Source of the DNA: Brachycybe producta
Taxonomy: Eukaryota; Arthropoda; Diplopoda; Playtdesmida; Andrognathidae
Assembly: GCA_036925085.1 (NCBI GenBank)
Contig: JAUPFP010000001.1
Span: forward strand, 20,237,229 to 20,301,228
Reading direction: 5' to 3'
Length of the DNA stretch: 64,000 nt
This document shows, in pieces, positions 22,736-32,540 of this stretch. Made by a program: the position numbers and the translations under genes. The first letter of the stretch is position 1. Every line of letters starts with the position of its first letter. The notes beneath the pieces were generated by a model, which did no database searches, was not told the DNA's origin, and was given only the letters and a program-made list of their open reading frames with translations.

Positions 22736-23035
22736 TACCTAGTACACACACCTGACAATTTAAATGCATTTAAATAATAAACGTGTTCTACAGAGGCCTG
22801 TGAAGGACAAACAAACAATATTTCGAATTCAATTTATTCAGTTAATAATCTGAAAATATTGAGTTAATACTTAAATATAATTAAAACTATTGACAAAATA
22901 TTGATTTAGTATTTCAATTTAAAATATTAATAATAAAGTCAATTTTTATTTGGTTCATTTGTCCTTAACTGGATTCCGTATAATTCACCTAAACACATTT
23001 CATTTGAATTCATTTAACTCATGTGTGTGTGTGTG
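22736..23035 (+). mobile_element. Short TIR element (TACCTAGTACACAC family)
   Basis: Opens TATACCTAGTACACAC and closes TGTGTGTGTGTACA; the best copies (24196-24490, 32072-32385) end TGTACAAGGTAT, an imperfect inverse of the start. The core is AT-rich with TTTAAATGCATTTAAATAAT and ACAAACAAACAATA. About 300 bp, no coding. An inverted copy is at 48595-48890. Confidence 0.65.
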
Positions 23036-23523
23036 TACAATTTATTAGGAAACATGAGTGGCGTTGTGCACCGCCGCCCTCTTACTGCTTAAAACATTGC
23101 GCCCCCTTTGCACTCTTAAAATGCGCCCGTCGGACCCTCCAATCCTCCCACAGTCGCGAGGGGCGGCGGATCTGCAGCTACGCCCCTGAGAAACTTGAAA
23201 GGTAGCCTAAATCCCCTAATTTACTTGTATTTTCATCTAATATATCTTTCAAAATAAACTTTTCATTTAAACAAAAAATGAAAAAAAAAAAAATATCATC
23301 TGGTTTAATTTGAGGCATTTTCAAACTGACATAGAAAGCTTATTTTAATATAAAATTACTCATAAGTGATTGAGCTACCCTTCTAGTTTATAAAACACTC
23401 AAATTTTATTCTTAAATTTTCTCCTGACATCTTAAACTTGTGTGTTCTTTTTTGAACAATTGATTTTCAAATTCTGATAATTCTGTTTTTTTTTTTAGGA
23501 ACAAAAATAAGATAAACTTGAAT

Positions 23524-23716
23524 ACAGGCAAGTGTGCCCAGCAGTAAAATTTTGTCGGCCCCACTCTTTTATGAGCGTCAGAAGAAATATCAACCAATTA
23601 GAAATTAAAAAGGGCGGGGCTTGTGATATCAGGCCCAATAACAAACCAATTAGAAATTGATGACACTCATAAAGGGGCGGAGCCAACAAAATGTTACTGC
23701 TGGGCACACTTGCCTT
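23524..23716. mobile_element. P9 palindromic element
   Basis: ACAGGCAAGTGTGCCCAGC to its inverse, with GGGCGGGGC and CCAATTAGAAATT boxes. The direct repeat ACTTGAAT lies at 23516-23523 and 23722-23729, the right one displaced by a few bases. Confidence 0.75.
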
Positions 23717-24195
23717 CATTCACTTGAATGAGTTTTAGAAACTAGAAGGGTAGCTCAATCACTGAAGGGTATTTTCATGTTGACATCTTTCAAAATGAAC
23801 TTTTTTATAGACCAAAAATTTACAAAATATCGTCTTGCTTAAAGTTTTGTCATTTTCAAACTCAAATAAAAAGCTAATTTTTTTTTCCGAAGATATCAAA
23901 ATTAAAATTTCCTTAACTTTTCTAGTTTCTAAAACATTTTCAATTTTTTTTTTCTTTCTTAATTTTGATTCTCAAAAACAGAAAAACAAAATTTTGAGTG
24001 GCATTTACAAACTTTAAAACCACCTTAATGATATTTTTCATTTTGTTGTATTCAGATTCAGCTATAATATTGAAGATTTTTCTATTTTGGGCTATTGTCG
24101 TCTTTCAATTAGAAGGTACAAATTATATCAATTAGAAATTACACCAATGCGCAACACCTGCAGCACCACTGACGCAGTTTTTGCTTTGTCACCCT

Positions 24196-24490
24196 AATAC
24201 CTAGTACACACCTGATAATTTAAATGCATTTAAATAATAAACGCGTTCTACGGAGCCCTGTGAAGGACAAACAAACAATATGTCGAATTCAATTCAGTTA
24301 ATTAATCTGAAAATATTGAGTTAATACTTAATTATAATATATAAACTATTGACAAAAATATTGATTTAGTATTTCAATTTTAAAATATTAATAATAAAGT
24401 CAATTTTTAATTTGGTTCGTGTCCATAACTGGATTCCGTATAATTCACCTCAACACATTTCATTTGAATTCATGTGTGTAAAAGGTATAA
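24196..24490 (+). mobile_element. Short TIR element (TACCTAGTACACAC family)
   Basis: Near full-length copy: ATACCTAGTACACACCTGAT at the start, GTGTGTAAAAGGTATAA at the end, same AT-rich core as its relatives. Confidence 0.65.
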
Positions 24491-24574
24491 ACTACATTTT
24501 ATTATAAAAATAACTTTCACATAAAGAATGACGTAACAGCCATTTTGAGAACACCTTTTTTGTTGTTTTGAAAG

Positions 24575-24769
24575 ACAGGCAAGTAAGCACAGTATAATAC
24601 AGTCGTTTGCCCCGCCCTATTATGAGGAATGGCAATTTTCTAATTGGTTTGTTATTTGAGCTGACGTCACATGACCTGCCCTTTTCAATTTCTAATTGGT
24701 TAATATTTGGTATGACGATCATAAAAGGGCGGGGCAAACGACTGTATTTTACTGCGCTCGCTTGCCTGT
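24575..24769. mobile_element. P9 palindromic element
   Basis: ACAGGCAAGTAAGCACAGTA to inverse CTTGCCTGT, with AGTCGTTTGCCCCGCCC and its inverse near the ends. The flanks TTTTGAAAG and TTATCAAAG look like a decayed 9-bp duplication. Confidence 0.75.
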
Positions 24770-24934
24770 TTATCAAAGTAGCAATTAATTAGAGATGGTT
24801 CTTGGCGCCCAGAGACAAGGGGTTTATTTTGCGCCCCCCAACAAATAATATTTTATTTACCATAACCAAAATCTGAAGCTCACAGATACATTTGCAATAC
24901 GAGCATACCTACTGTAGAGTATGCTTCACCTGTC

Positions 24935-25141
24935 ACAGGCAGTTAGAAATCGAGGAGAACTTCAGTTGGCTCCGCCCTTGTTATGACGACTTGGCAACTT
25001 CTAATTGGTTGGTTATGTAGTCTGATGTCACATGCTCCGCCCTTTTCAACCTCGAACCACACAACAAACCAATTAGAAATTGCCGGTCGTCATAAAAAGG
25101 GCGGAGCCAACTTCTGTTTGTCCCGATTTCTAATTGTCTGT
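24935..25141. mobile_element. P9 palindromic element
   Basis: ACAGGCAGTTAGAAATCG to inverse CGATTTCTAATTGTCTGT. No clear flanking duplication. The stretch 25145-25935 after it holds no feature I can support. Confidence 0.7.
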
Positions 25142-25939
25142 TGCAAGGTTATCCTCTCCTGGTCAGCGTTTTCATGTATAGTTTGTTTTATGCATGGGGA
25201 ATTGTTATAGAACTTTCTGAAAAAAGTTTTATTTTGACAATGCAATGCCTATGCTGGTTTTGAACTATAGTCCATATGTCACCGGCCCTCTGGGCTGTTT
25301 GCAGAGAAATTATTCAAATTCAAAGGGGGTCATTTATATCACGTATAATTTAGATCCAGATAAAACTTGTACTTTGTAAACATACTCGTCTTACTACAGT
25401 GTAGTGAGACAAGTAATCATGTAGTGACAACAGCACTTGCAAAGCACTTTTACCAGATCCCTAACTAATTTTACGCTCGAGGCAAGAATAACACTGTCCT
25501 AGTTCTTCCTAGTTCTGCCCTAGTCTTCGCCCTAGTTATGGCTCTGACTGCCACAATCAATAATTAACTTAATCTCCTAATTGCTACTAAATTAGACATA
25601 GGTAATAGACTGAAGCATTGGTTCTGGGGCTTACTGGATAGTCCACACTCAAAACAAGAGAAAATTTAATACAGAAGAAAGCAAAACAAAACAAAAGTTC
25701 CTTTAAGGACCTGGACACTTCAGAGTTGCACGTACCATAAGACATGGTCGATTTTATAGTTCCTAATTTACTTAAATGGCTCTAGTCTATAGCGACCAAA
25801 TGGTAATTTGAAATGTCAAGAAAATTCCTCGTTACTTGGTGAACATATTAAAGAATATGCCTAGTGTTTCGTAAAAGCTGAAAAATATTCCTGAAGAACA
25901 AGATATACATGTAGCGAGCAAAATGGACCTTTGTTGTGG

Positions 25940-26205
25940 TCAATGACTGTTTTACAGTTACAATTACAATTAGTACTCTGCTAGCAGCCAAATAGGCCTA
26001 TGACAGAAGGACATAAAAGTCCATATGCAACATTAAGCATTGTCAAGCACATACATGTACATATATATAAAAACAAAATGAATATACAATTGTCAATCCC
26101 ACAAAACAAAATTATTCCCATTCATCACTGCCTCAGGAAGAGAGTTCCATTGTCTTATAACTCTAGGGGAGAAAAAAGACCAATAATTAATATGAATCTG
26201 GCGGA
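25940..26205 (-). mobile_element. Inverted 3' end of CR1/Jockey-group LINE
   Basis: Reverse complement of window positions about 790-1019: TTACAATTACAATTAGTACT, CTGCTAGCAGCCAAATAGGC and GAGTTCCATTGTCTTATAAC. A severely 5'-truncated insertion between copy C exon 1 and exon 3. Confidence 0.85.
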
Positions 26206-26627
26206 TTATCCTTCAAAATAAACTTTTTATAGGCTTATTTATTTTGAAAGATATCAACATGAAAATAAACTTAAGTGATTAAGCTATACTTACATGCAAT
26301 TAGGTGTTTCTATAGTGTTTAAATGTGTTTTACTAATTTAAATAAATTATGGTATTCATTTACACATATTTATAGGTCATGCACCTATGTCGAAGTACTG
26401 GAGAACCTGAACTTCTACCGAATCAAGTCGTTGTCTCCTATTATAGCGACAACGACGCTTACAGACGTAATGTCCACGACATCAAACATCATGTGGCCAT
26501 ATTTCTTGGTTGCAACCATGACGCCATGTTTGTAAGATCTAAGATCTAATTCAAACAATTTTTTTATTTTGCCCTCTCCCACCCTCTGGTGCAAAATGAA
26601 GAAAAACTTGAAAGTTTATTACAAACT

Positions 26628-27580
26628 AGTGGGGTAACCCGTCATAAATGACGAGAGCAAAATTCACAAGCAATTGTGCCCAGCATTAGAATTTCTTTTC
26701 CTCCGCCCTTGTATGACATCAGACCAAGTAACAAACCCAATTAGAAATTGATGACGTTCATAAAAGGGCTGAGCAAAAGAAATTCTAATGCTGGACGCAA
26801 TTGCTCGTGATAAACTGTAGTTTAATTTTGCTACTATTATCCCCTCCTCTTTTTATATTTGAAAGAGAAAATGTGCTTTTCATTTTATCTGGTGTGCGCA
26901 TGCGCGTTGTTTGTTCCTTTTTTACTTCTTTCATTTCAATTTCAGTCACTCCCTCCCACTTTTTCCCCCTCCACGTTTCTCTCTCTCCCCCCTTCTACAC
27001 TTTCCAACCTTTTCTCCTCTCCAATTTAATATCATGGGGTTCTTGGATGGGGAGTGTGCAACATATAGTTGACCTTGAGACAAAAACAGTTCATTTATTC
27101 ATTTAAATTTATAAAAATTTAAATTTATATAAATTGTACAGCGTTAATCACACACACACACACACACACACGGACCTGGCTTAATATATATATATATATA
27201 CTAGTGGGGTAACCCGTCATAAATGACGGGAGCAAAATTCACAGGCAATTGTGCGCATGCGCGTCGTTTTTTCCTTTTTTTTACTCCTTTTCATTTCAAT
27301 TTCAGTCACCCCCTCCCACTTTTCGCTCTCTCTCCCCTTCTACACTTTCCAACCTTTTCCCCTCACCCCCTCCCACTTTTCTCTCTCTCTCCCCCCCCCC
27401 CCCCTTCTACACTTTCCAAAGGAAGAGTTCAACATATAGTTGACCTTGAGAAAAAAAAAAACGGTTCATTTATTCAAATTTATATAAATTCCGACGTGCT
27501 TCAATGGTTTTGTACAGTTGTTACTACACACACACACACACATACCTGGGATATTATATATATAATAACTAGAAGGGTAG
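26628..27580 (-). mobile_element. Helitron-like repeats, tandem pair
   Basis: ACTAGTGGGGTAACCCGTC at about 26628 and again at about 27200 is the inverse of a Helitron 3' end. Each is followed by the P9-like CA(A/G)GCAATTGTG start, C/T-rich tracts and an (AC)n or (AT)n run. The unit also occurs at 3615-4085. Short open frames here are compositional. Confidence 0.55.
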
Positions 27581-28009
27581 CTCAGGCCTCAGGGTTTTTT
27601 TTTATGTTGATATCTTTCAAACTAAATTTTGTTTTAGGACATAAAAAAGTTTGTTTTGAAAGGTATCAAAACATGAAAGTACCCATAGGATGGCTGAATA
27701 GATATTTATTTTGTTTTCTTCCACACCCCCTCTCAGATGGCACGTAGATATTGGGATTTTGGTGTGTACAAGGTATAATGTATTATACAGTTATTTAAAA
27801 CATTTCATAGGTTGCTGACCAATTTTGTGAAACAGAATTCAACAGAAGGACAGTATTATTTCAGAATGATTGCCTTGGAATGGACTCAAAAGAACTTAAT
27901 TGCGGCTCTCGCTTCCATTTTGTCACTTTAATCACAGCATCATCTTCTCCACTACAAGGAGGCTTTTTTACTTCTATAATGTATTATTTGTGTTGTAAAT
28001 GCCTCTAGT

Positions 28010-28740
28010 AGACCTACTGGGTTTTTTGGCTTAAGAAAAAAAAATGTAATTTTAACTGCCCCAGAGGGCCAGTGGCAGAGGAGCTATTTAGTCCAAAAGT
28101 GCATTATAGAAAAATGTATTGTCAAAATAAACTTCTATCACCTGCTTTGGATAAATTTGTGTTTCAATGGCTCACGGGCACTAACAAAAAAATCTGAAAA
28201 TCACTAAGTTACAGTACATTTTCACAGTTAAGATCCTTGATAACCTCCATCTTGATATGAGTGTTACTATTATGATGTTACTAAAATTTCAAGAAATTGT
28301 CTCACAATCGTTCAATTGAAGATACATTAAAGTGCAAAATGTAATATAAGGTGGTCGTTTTATGTAAATTTAAAAAAAAAAATATCACATAGAACCAACA
28401 AACTGTTCAACAAAAGTTTGAAGAACTCTCGTTAAAAACGATTTAGAGCAATAACAAACAAATAAGCACGTGCATTAATGTATTGGCTTCATGCTAATTA
28501 CTTTATATAAGCTTGACACGTGCAGTTATTTTTCTATTAATTTTTGTGACTTTATACCCTTAGACAAAAAACCGTTCAAAAAAAAATTTTATGCCAAAAA
28601 CGATTGCAGCGCCTACATTCGATGAAATTTTGAATCAAATACTGTATCTACACTCAACATCAACATATCCTCGTTTAAGAAGTGAAACCACGTAACTAAC
28701 AAAATATAAATTTTACAAGAGGAACAATTAAAAAACGTTA
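28010..28740. repeat. Dispersed foldback-type repeat with GCACGTGCATTAATG motif
   Basis: 28320-28600 shares AACGATTTAGAGCAATAACA, GCACGTGCATTAATGTA and GTGACTTTATACCC with 45940-46320, and inverted with 44400-44900. Element ends were not resolved. No gene seen. Confidence 0.5.
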
Positions 28741-28744
28741 TAAG

Positions 28745-29655
28745 TAGGGCCAACGGTTTTATGAAAATGCATATTCTTTTTGCTGCTTTATATTTCATGC
28801 TGTGTCAGATTTAAGCGCGATTCATGTGATATGAAGTCGAATAACACTAGTTTTATTTTGCATATAATTGCATATTTAAGGGTATTTGTATTTTGCGTGC
28901 ATATTTTGGGAATTTTACATGTTAAGGGCATATTTGAAACTTTTTTCTAGAAAAATTAGGATTTTTCTATTTTAGTTCAAGAAACTGAACAAATTTTCAG
29001 TCATTCAAGAACTGCAAGACAATTTAAAATGTGCTACTGGAAATACTTCCAAAGAAGCAACAAAGAAATTGTCAACTGTATTACAAAAAATAAAGGCTAT
29101 AAAGAGCTCCAGACGATTTGTGCCGTTTTGAATGGTGAAAATCTTAATGAAGATATCAGTTTGTCTATTTCTGATATTGCTTGTTTTAAGCGGAACTAGT
29201 TACATCTTGTGATGTAGAACGTACTTTCTCGAAGTACAAAGCACAGGCATTTAGAAATCGAGACGAACACAAGTTGGCTCCGCCCTTTTTATGACGACCG
29301 GCAATTTCTAATTGGTTGGTTATGTAGTCTGCCGTTACATGCTTTCCCATTTCAACATCGAACCACACAACAAACCAATTAGAAGTTCCCGGTTGTCATA
29401 AAAAGGGCGGAGCCAACTTGTGTTCGTCCCGATTTCTAAATGCCTGTGTATAAAGCTCTACTCCATAACAATCTGCATAATTTTAAATTTGAAAAATTGA
29501 GAATGTTTCTTGTTGTGTATTTCAATCCCAAAAAAAAATTATTGTGCAAATGATATCCAATAGCGCATATTTTGTGGGGGCATATTTTAGAATTTATGAC
29601 AGCATATTTGCATGCATATTTCTTTGATTTTTAGGGCATGAAACCGTTGACCCTA
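28745..29655 (+). mobile_element. hAT element remnant with transposase C-terminus, disrupted by a P9 element
   Basis: Ends TAGGGCCAACGGTTT and its near inverse AAACCGTTGACCCTA. Codons around 29200-29242 and 29448-29530 read CDVERTFSKYKA and LLHNNLHNFKFEKLRMF, the conserved hAT C-terminal dimerisation region. The frame is split by the P9 element at 29243-29447 and carries other breaks, so it is dead. The 8-bp flanks agree at 5 of 8 positions, suggesting age. Confidence 0.75.
29243..29447. mobile_element. P9 palindromic element inside hAT transposase
   Basis: ACAGGCATTTAGAAATCG to its inverse CGATTTCTAAATGCCTGT. Flanks GTACAAAGC (29234-29242) and GTATAAAGC (29448-29456): a 9-bp duplication of the transposase codons Y-K-A. 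Because the target is a known coding sequence, this copy fixes the family's ends and target-duplication length. Confidence 0.9.
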
Positions 29656-29659
29656 GCCA

Positions 29660-30410
29660 TAATTAACATAATTATGTTACATACAATTTTTTTCTTCTAA
29701 ATATTCGCAAAACCACATTAAATGGATTTGAACACGTTATTTCGTGTCATTTTCCGGCAGTTACATGGTATCACTTCTTAACTTACAATATGCTACATGT
29801 AATGATGTGGGCTGCCTTTTACTACTTGGAAATGATGTCACAACTGTTTTAACAATCCCTTTTGAGAACCATGTTTTGCTCAGATGATTCTATTATAATG
29901 TATATTCAAGCCGTATTTTTCGCCCAGTTTTTTACACGTCAACTTTCAGTCAAAATTCAAATAACGCATTTGAAATAATATTAACTGCAAAGAGAAAATC
30001 AACTAATTTTTTTTCTATAAAATTATAACCATTTTAATATTATTAATATTATTAAGCGAAAATCGTTAAAAATTTTATTGTTTTCATATTGCAGATAAAC
30101 ACAATGTAAGTTGCATTTTTATTTTAACGTTCTTTTTTTATTATTTAAACCGGATTTTCATTAATTTGATCCTTAAATACATTCAAGTTAGTTGTTGTTT
30201 TTAGATGAATTATATATGGAGATCAGGGCCCGGTGATCTCCAATCACTTGAAACGTATGGATTTGTAATTTACAAGTGTTTTACGGGGAGGAAGGGAGGG
30301 AAGGGGAAACTTGTAATAAATACAAAATTATTGTGGTCCTGAATGCTTTTTTGTACACTTGTGATTTACAACTCAACTTCATATTTATATGAATATTTTT
30401 ATTTATATTG
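29660..30410. other. Unassigned AT-rich intergenic sequence
   Basis: No coding frame or repeat structure I can support, apart from a short GGAAGGGAGGGAAGGGG tract near 30290. Confidence 0.5.
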
Positions 30411-30414
30411 GTAA

Positions 30415-31005
30415 AATTAATGTTTTCTTCCTGTGACACATGGCATCTCTTCTCTGCTACAATCTTTCCTACTTCGGGGGGGGGGGGGAATCTTGTTTGC
30501 AGTGATTACTTTCAAAACTGAGACAAGTTCAATGTCAGTAATCCTGGATCTGATAGGGGATGGACCGCAAAGATGTTCGTTGTGTGCTGTGAGTTTGACA
30601 TGCTTGATATAGACCAGGGGTGGCCATAGCGTGGCTCGCGAGCCACGTGTGGGTCTCGCAGGCGAGTGGTGCGGCTCTTATGCTAGTAAGTACTATTAAG
30701 CCGCACGCCTAGTAATTATCTAAACACTAATGTATTGCCGACGTTTACGGTTGCGGTCGTATGTCTTTTCTTAGCCACGAAATGGCGTGATGAATCACGT
30801 GTGCTAAACACTCTTGTCTGATTTGTTCCAGGCGTCCGAGGGGAGGGGAGGGAAGATCTGTTGGTAAACTACTAAACTTTAAAAAATTGAACTTATTTTT
30901 CAGTTTCTCATTGTTTGTTTTCTTATCAAAGATCAATAAATGGCTCTTTCAAATATTCCTTCCTGAAATGTGGCTTCCAAACTTAGTGTAGCTGGCCACC
31001 CCTGG
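30415..31005. mobile_element. hAT MITE fragment followed by CAGGGGTGGCCA hAT element
   Basis: 30415-30612 is the right part of the CATGTCAAACTC MITE (ends GAGTTTGACATGCTTG). From about 30621 a second element opens CAGGGGTGGCCA and closes TGGCCACCCCTG near 31004, typical hAT termini, with ATAGAC on both flanks. Inside is an (inverted) AATCACGTGTGCTAAACAC stretch but no transposase I recognise. Confidence 0.7.
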
Positions 31006-31084
31006 ATAGACTGTTATATAAAAAAAACTTTTGCTCAAGTTACAGTTGGTTAATTATATTTGATGGAAGATTATTACTTATTAG

Positions 31085-31792
31085 TAGGGTTGGTAATTTG
31101 TGTGATTTTTAGACCTTCATTTGTGTTGTGATTTGTGTGAAAAAAGTGGTCATTTGTGTGAAACAATTTGATTTTCTTCTTTCACGAACTTATTTCTCGA
31201 GTACAAATAAACAGGCTATCACATGAATTAATGGATGATATCATTACAATAGCATATTTAGTACACAATATCGTACTTATTCATTTAAGAAAAGCATTGA
31301 AATGCACAACGTTATACATTTTAAGGTTTTCTGTGGTAAACTGTGTGCGATTCTTCCTCAGAATGGCCTTATAGATGGAAAATGAACGCTCAACATCTAC
31401 AGATACAAGTGGCGCATACAACACTTTCTGTTTATGACTAAAGCTATTTTTAGAATCTGTAAATTTTATCAAATCAGGATTCTTTTTCAGAGATTTCTGC
31501 AGCTAACGAAGTGGCTCATCTTTAAGATGTGATTGAACACTATCGAGAATAGTGAGTTGCTCCTGTAATGTATTAAGACTAGTGTACATATTTTTAACTT
31601 TTTTTGTGACATATTTGTGATTTTTGTGCATTTATTGCACTTTTGTGTGATTTCTCCAAATTTTTGCCTAATTGTGTGATTTCAATTAGTGCTTATTAAG
31701 CTTAATTTGCATAGTTTTGTAAATATCTGCTAAAAGTAAGCTGAATAATTGAAAAATAAAATAGTTGTGATCAGAAATCTTTACCAACCCTA
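31085..31792 (-). mobile_element. hAT element with transposase dimerisation-domain remnant
   Basis: Ends TAGGGTTGGTAA and TTTACCAACCCTA, flanked by an exact 8-bp duplication CTTATTAG (31077-31084 and 31793-31800). A minus-strand frame near 31281-31472 reads PLVSVDVERSFSIYKAIL followed by MYNVVHFN, the hAT C-terminal signature. The rest of the transposase is missing: an internally deleted copy of 708 bp. Confidence 0.85.
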
Positions 31793-32071
31793 CTTATTAG
31801 TTAGTGTTTTTCTGAAGGGCGAGCACAGACAACAGACAATCGGTGGTAGTCTGAATTGTAGTAATGTCAGTACACACAGCAGACAAGTCAGTCAGATGTC
31901 CGAGGCCAACAATACGCAAGTGCACACGACCGTCAGTTTGTCGGTCGTTGTGCTTGTGCGTGGATGCCTGCCATCATGATGATATCCCACAGCATCGAAC
32001 AGTTCATTCGAGTCAAGTAGTCTGGAACAATGTGTTCCAAACAAATTGTTTCGAGCAATGGGTAAGCGGGC

Positions 32072-32385
32072 CTAATACCTAGTACACACACCTGATAATT
32101 TAAATGCATTTAAATAATAAACGTGTTCTACAGAGCCCTCTGTGAAGGACAAACAAACAATATGTCGAATTCAATTTATTCAGTTAATTAATCTGAAAAT
32201 ATTGAGTTAATACTTAAATATAATATATAAACTATTGACAAAATATTGATTTAGTATTTCAATTTAAAATATTAATAATAAAGTTAATTTTTAATTTGGT
32301 TCATGTCCTTAACTGGATTCCGTATAATTCACCTAAACACATTTAATTTGAATTCATTTAACTCATGTGTGTACAAGGTATAAGT
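32072..32385 (+). mobile_element. Short TIR element (TACCTAGTACACAC family)
   Basis: Full-looking copy from ATACCTAGTACACACACC to TGTGTGTACAAGGTAT, about 310 bp, ending roughly 155 bp upstream of copy D exon 1. Confidence 0.7.
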
Positions 32386-32540
32386 GATTCAACAATTTCA
32401 GCTACCCGTCTAGTTTCTAAAATACTTTTAAAAAAATCAGCTGTTCATTAAATACCTTAATATTTAAATGTCTAACTTTGTAAGTTTTTTTTTTGCAAAT
32501 TTCTTAAAACATTTTTATTTTCTATTAATTTAGTGCAATA

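Larger units (their letters stand above)
24067..28008 (+). pseudogene. Tandem family copy C, degenerate or incomplete
   Basis: Recognisable exons: exon 1-like 24067-24115 (LKIFLFWAIVVFQLE, donor GTACAA), in which ATA stands where other copies have ATG; exon 3 at 26376-26531 (LCRSTGEPELLPNQVVVSYY, then AIFLGCNHDAMF, donor GTAAGA); exon 4 at 27811-28008 (VADQFC to LCCKCL). I could not find an exon 2 between 24116 and 26375; that interval is full of MITEs and an inverted LINE end. Exons 3 and 4 are open with good splice sites, so part of the gene may still be used with other exons, but as a four-exon gene it looks broken. Confidence 0.6.
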
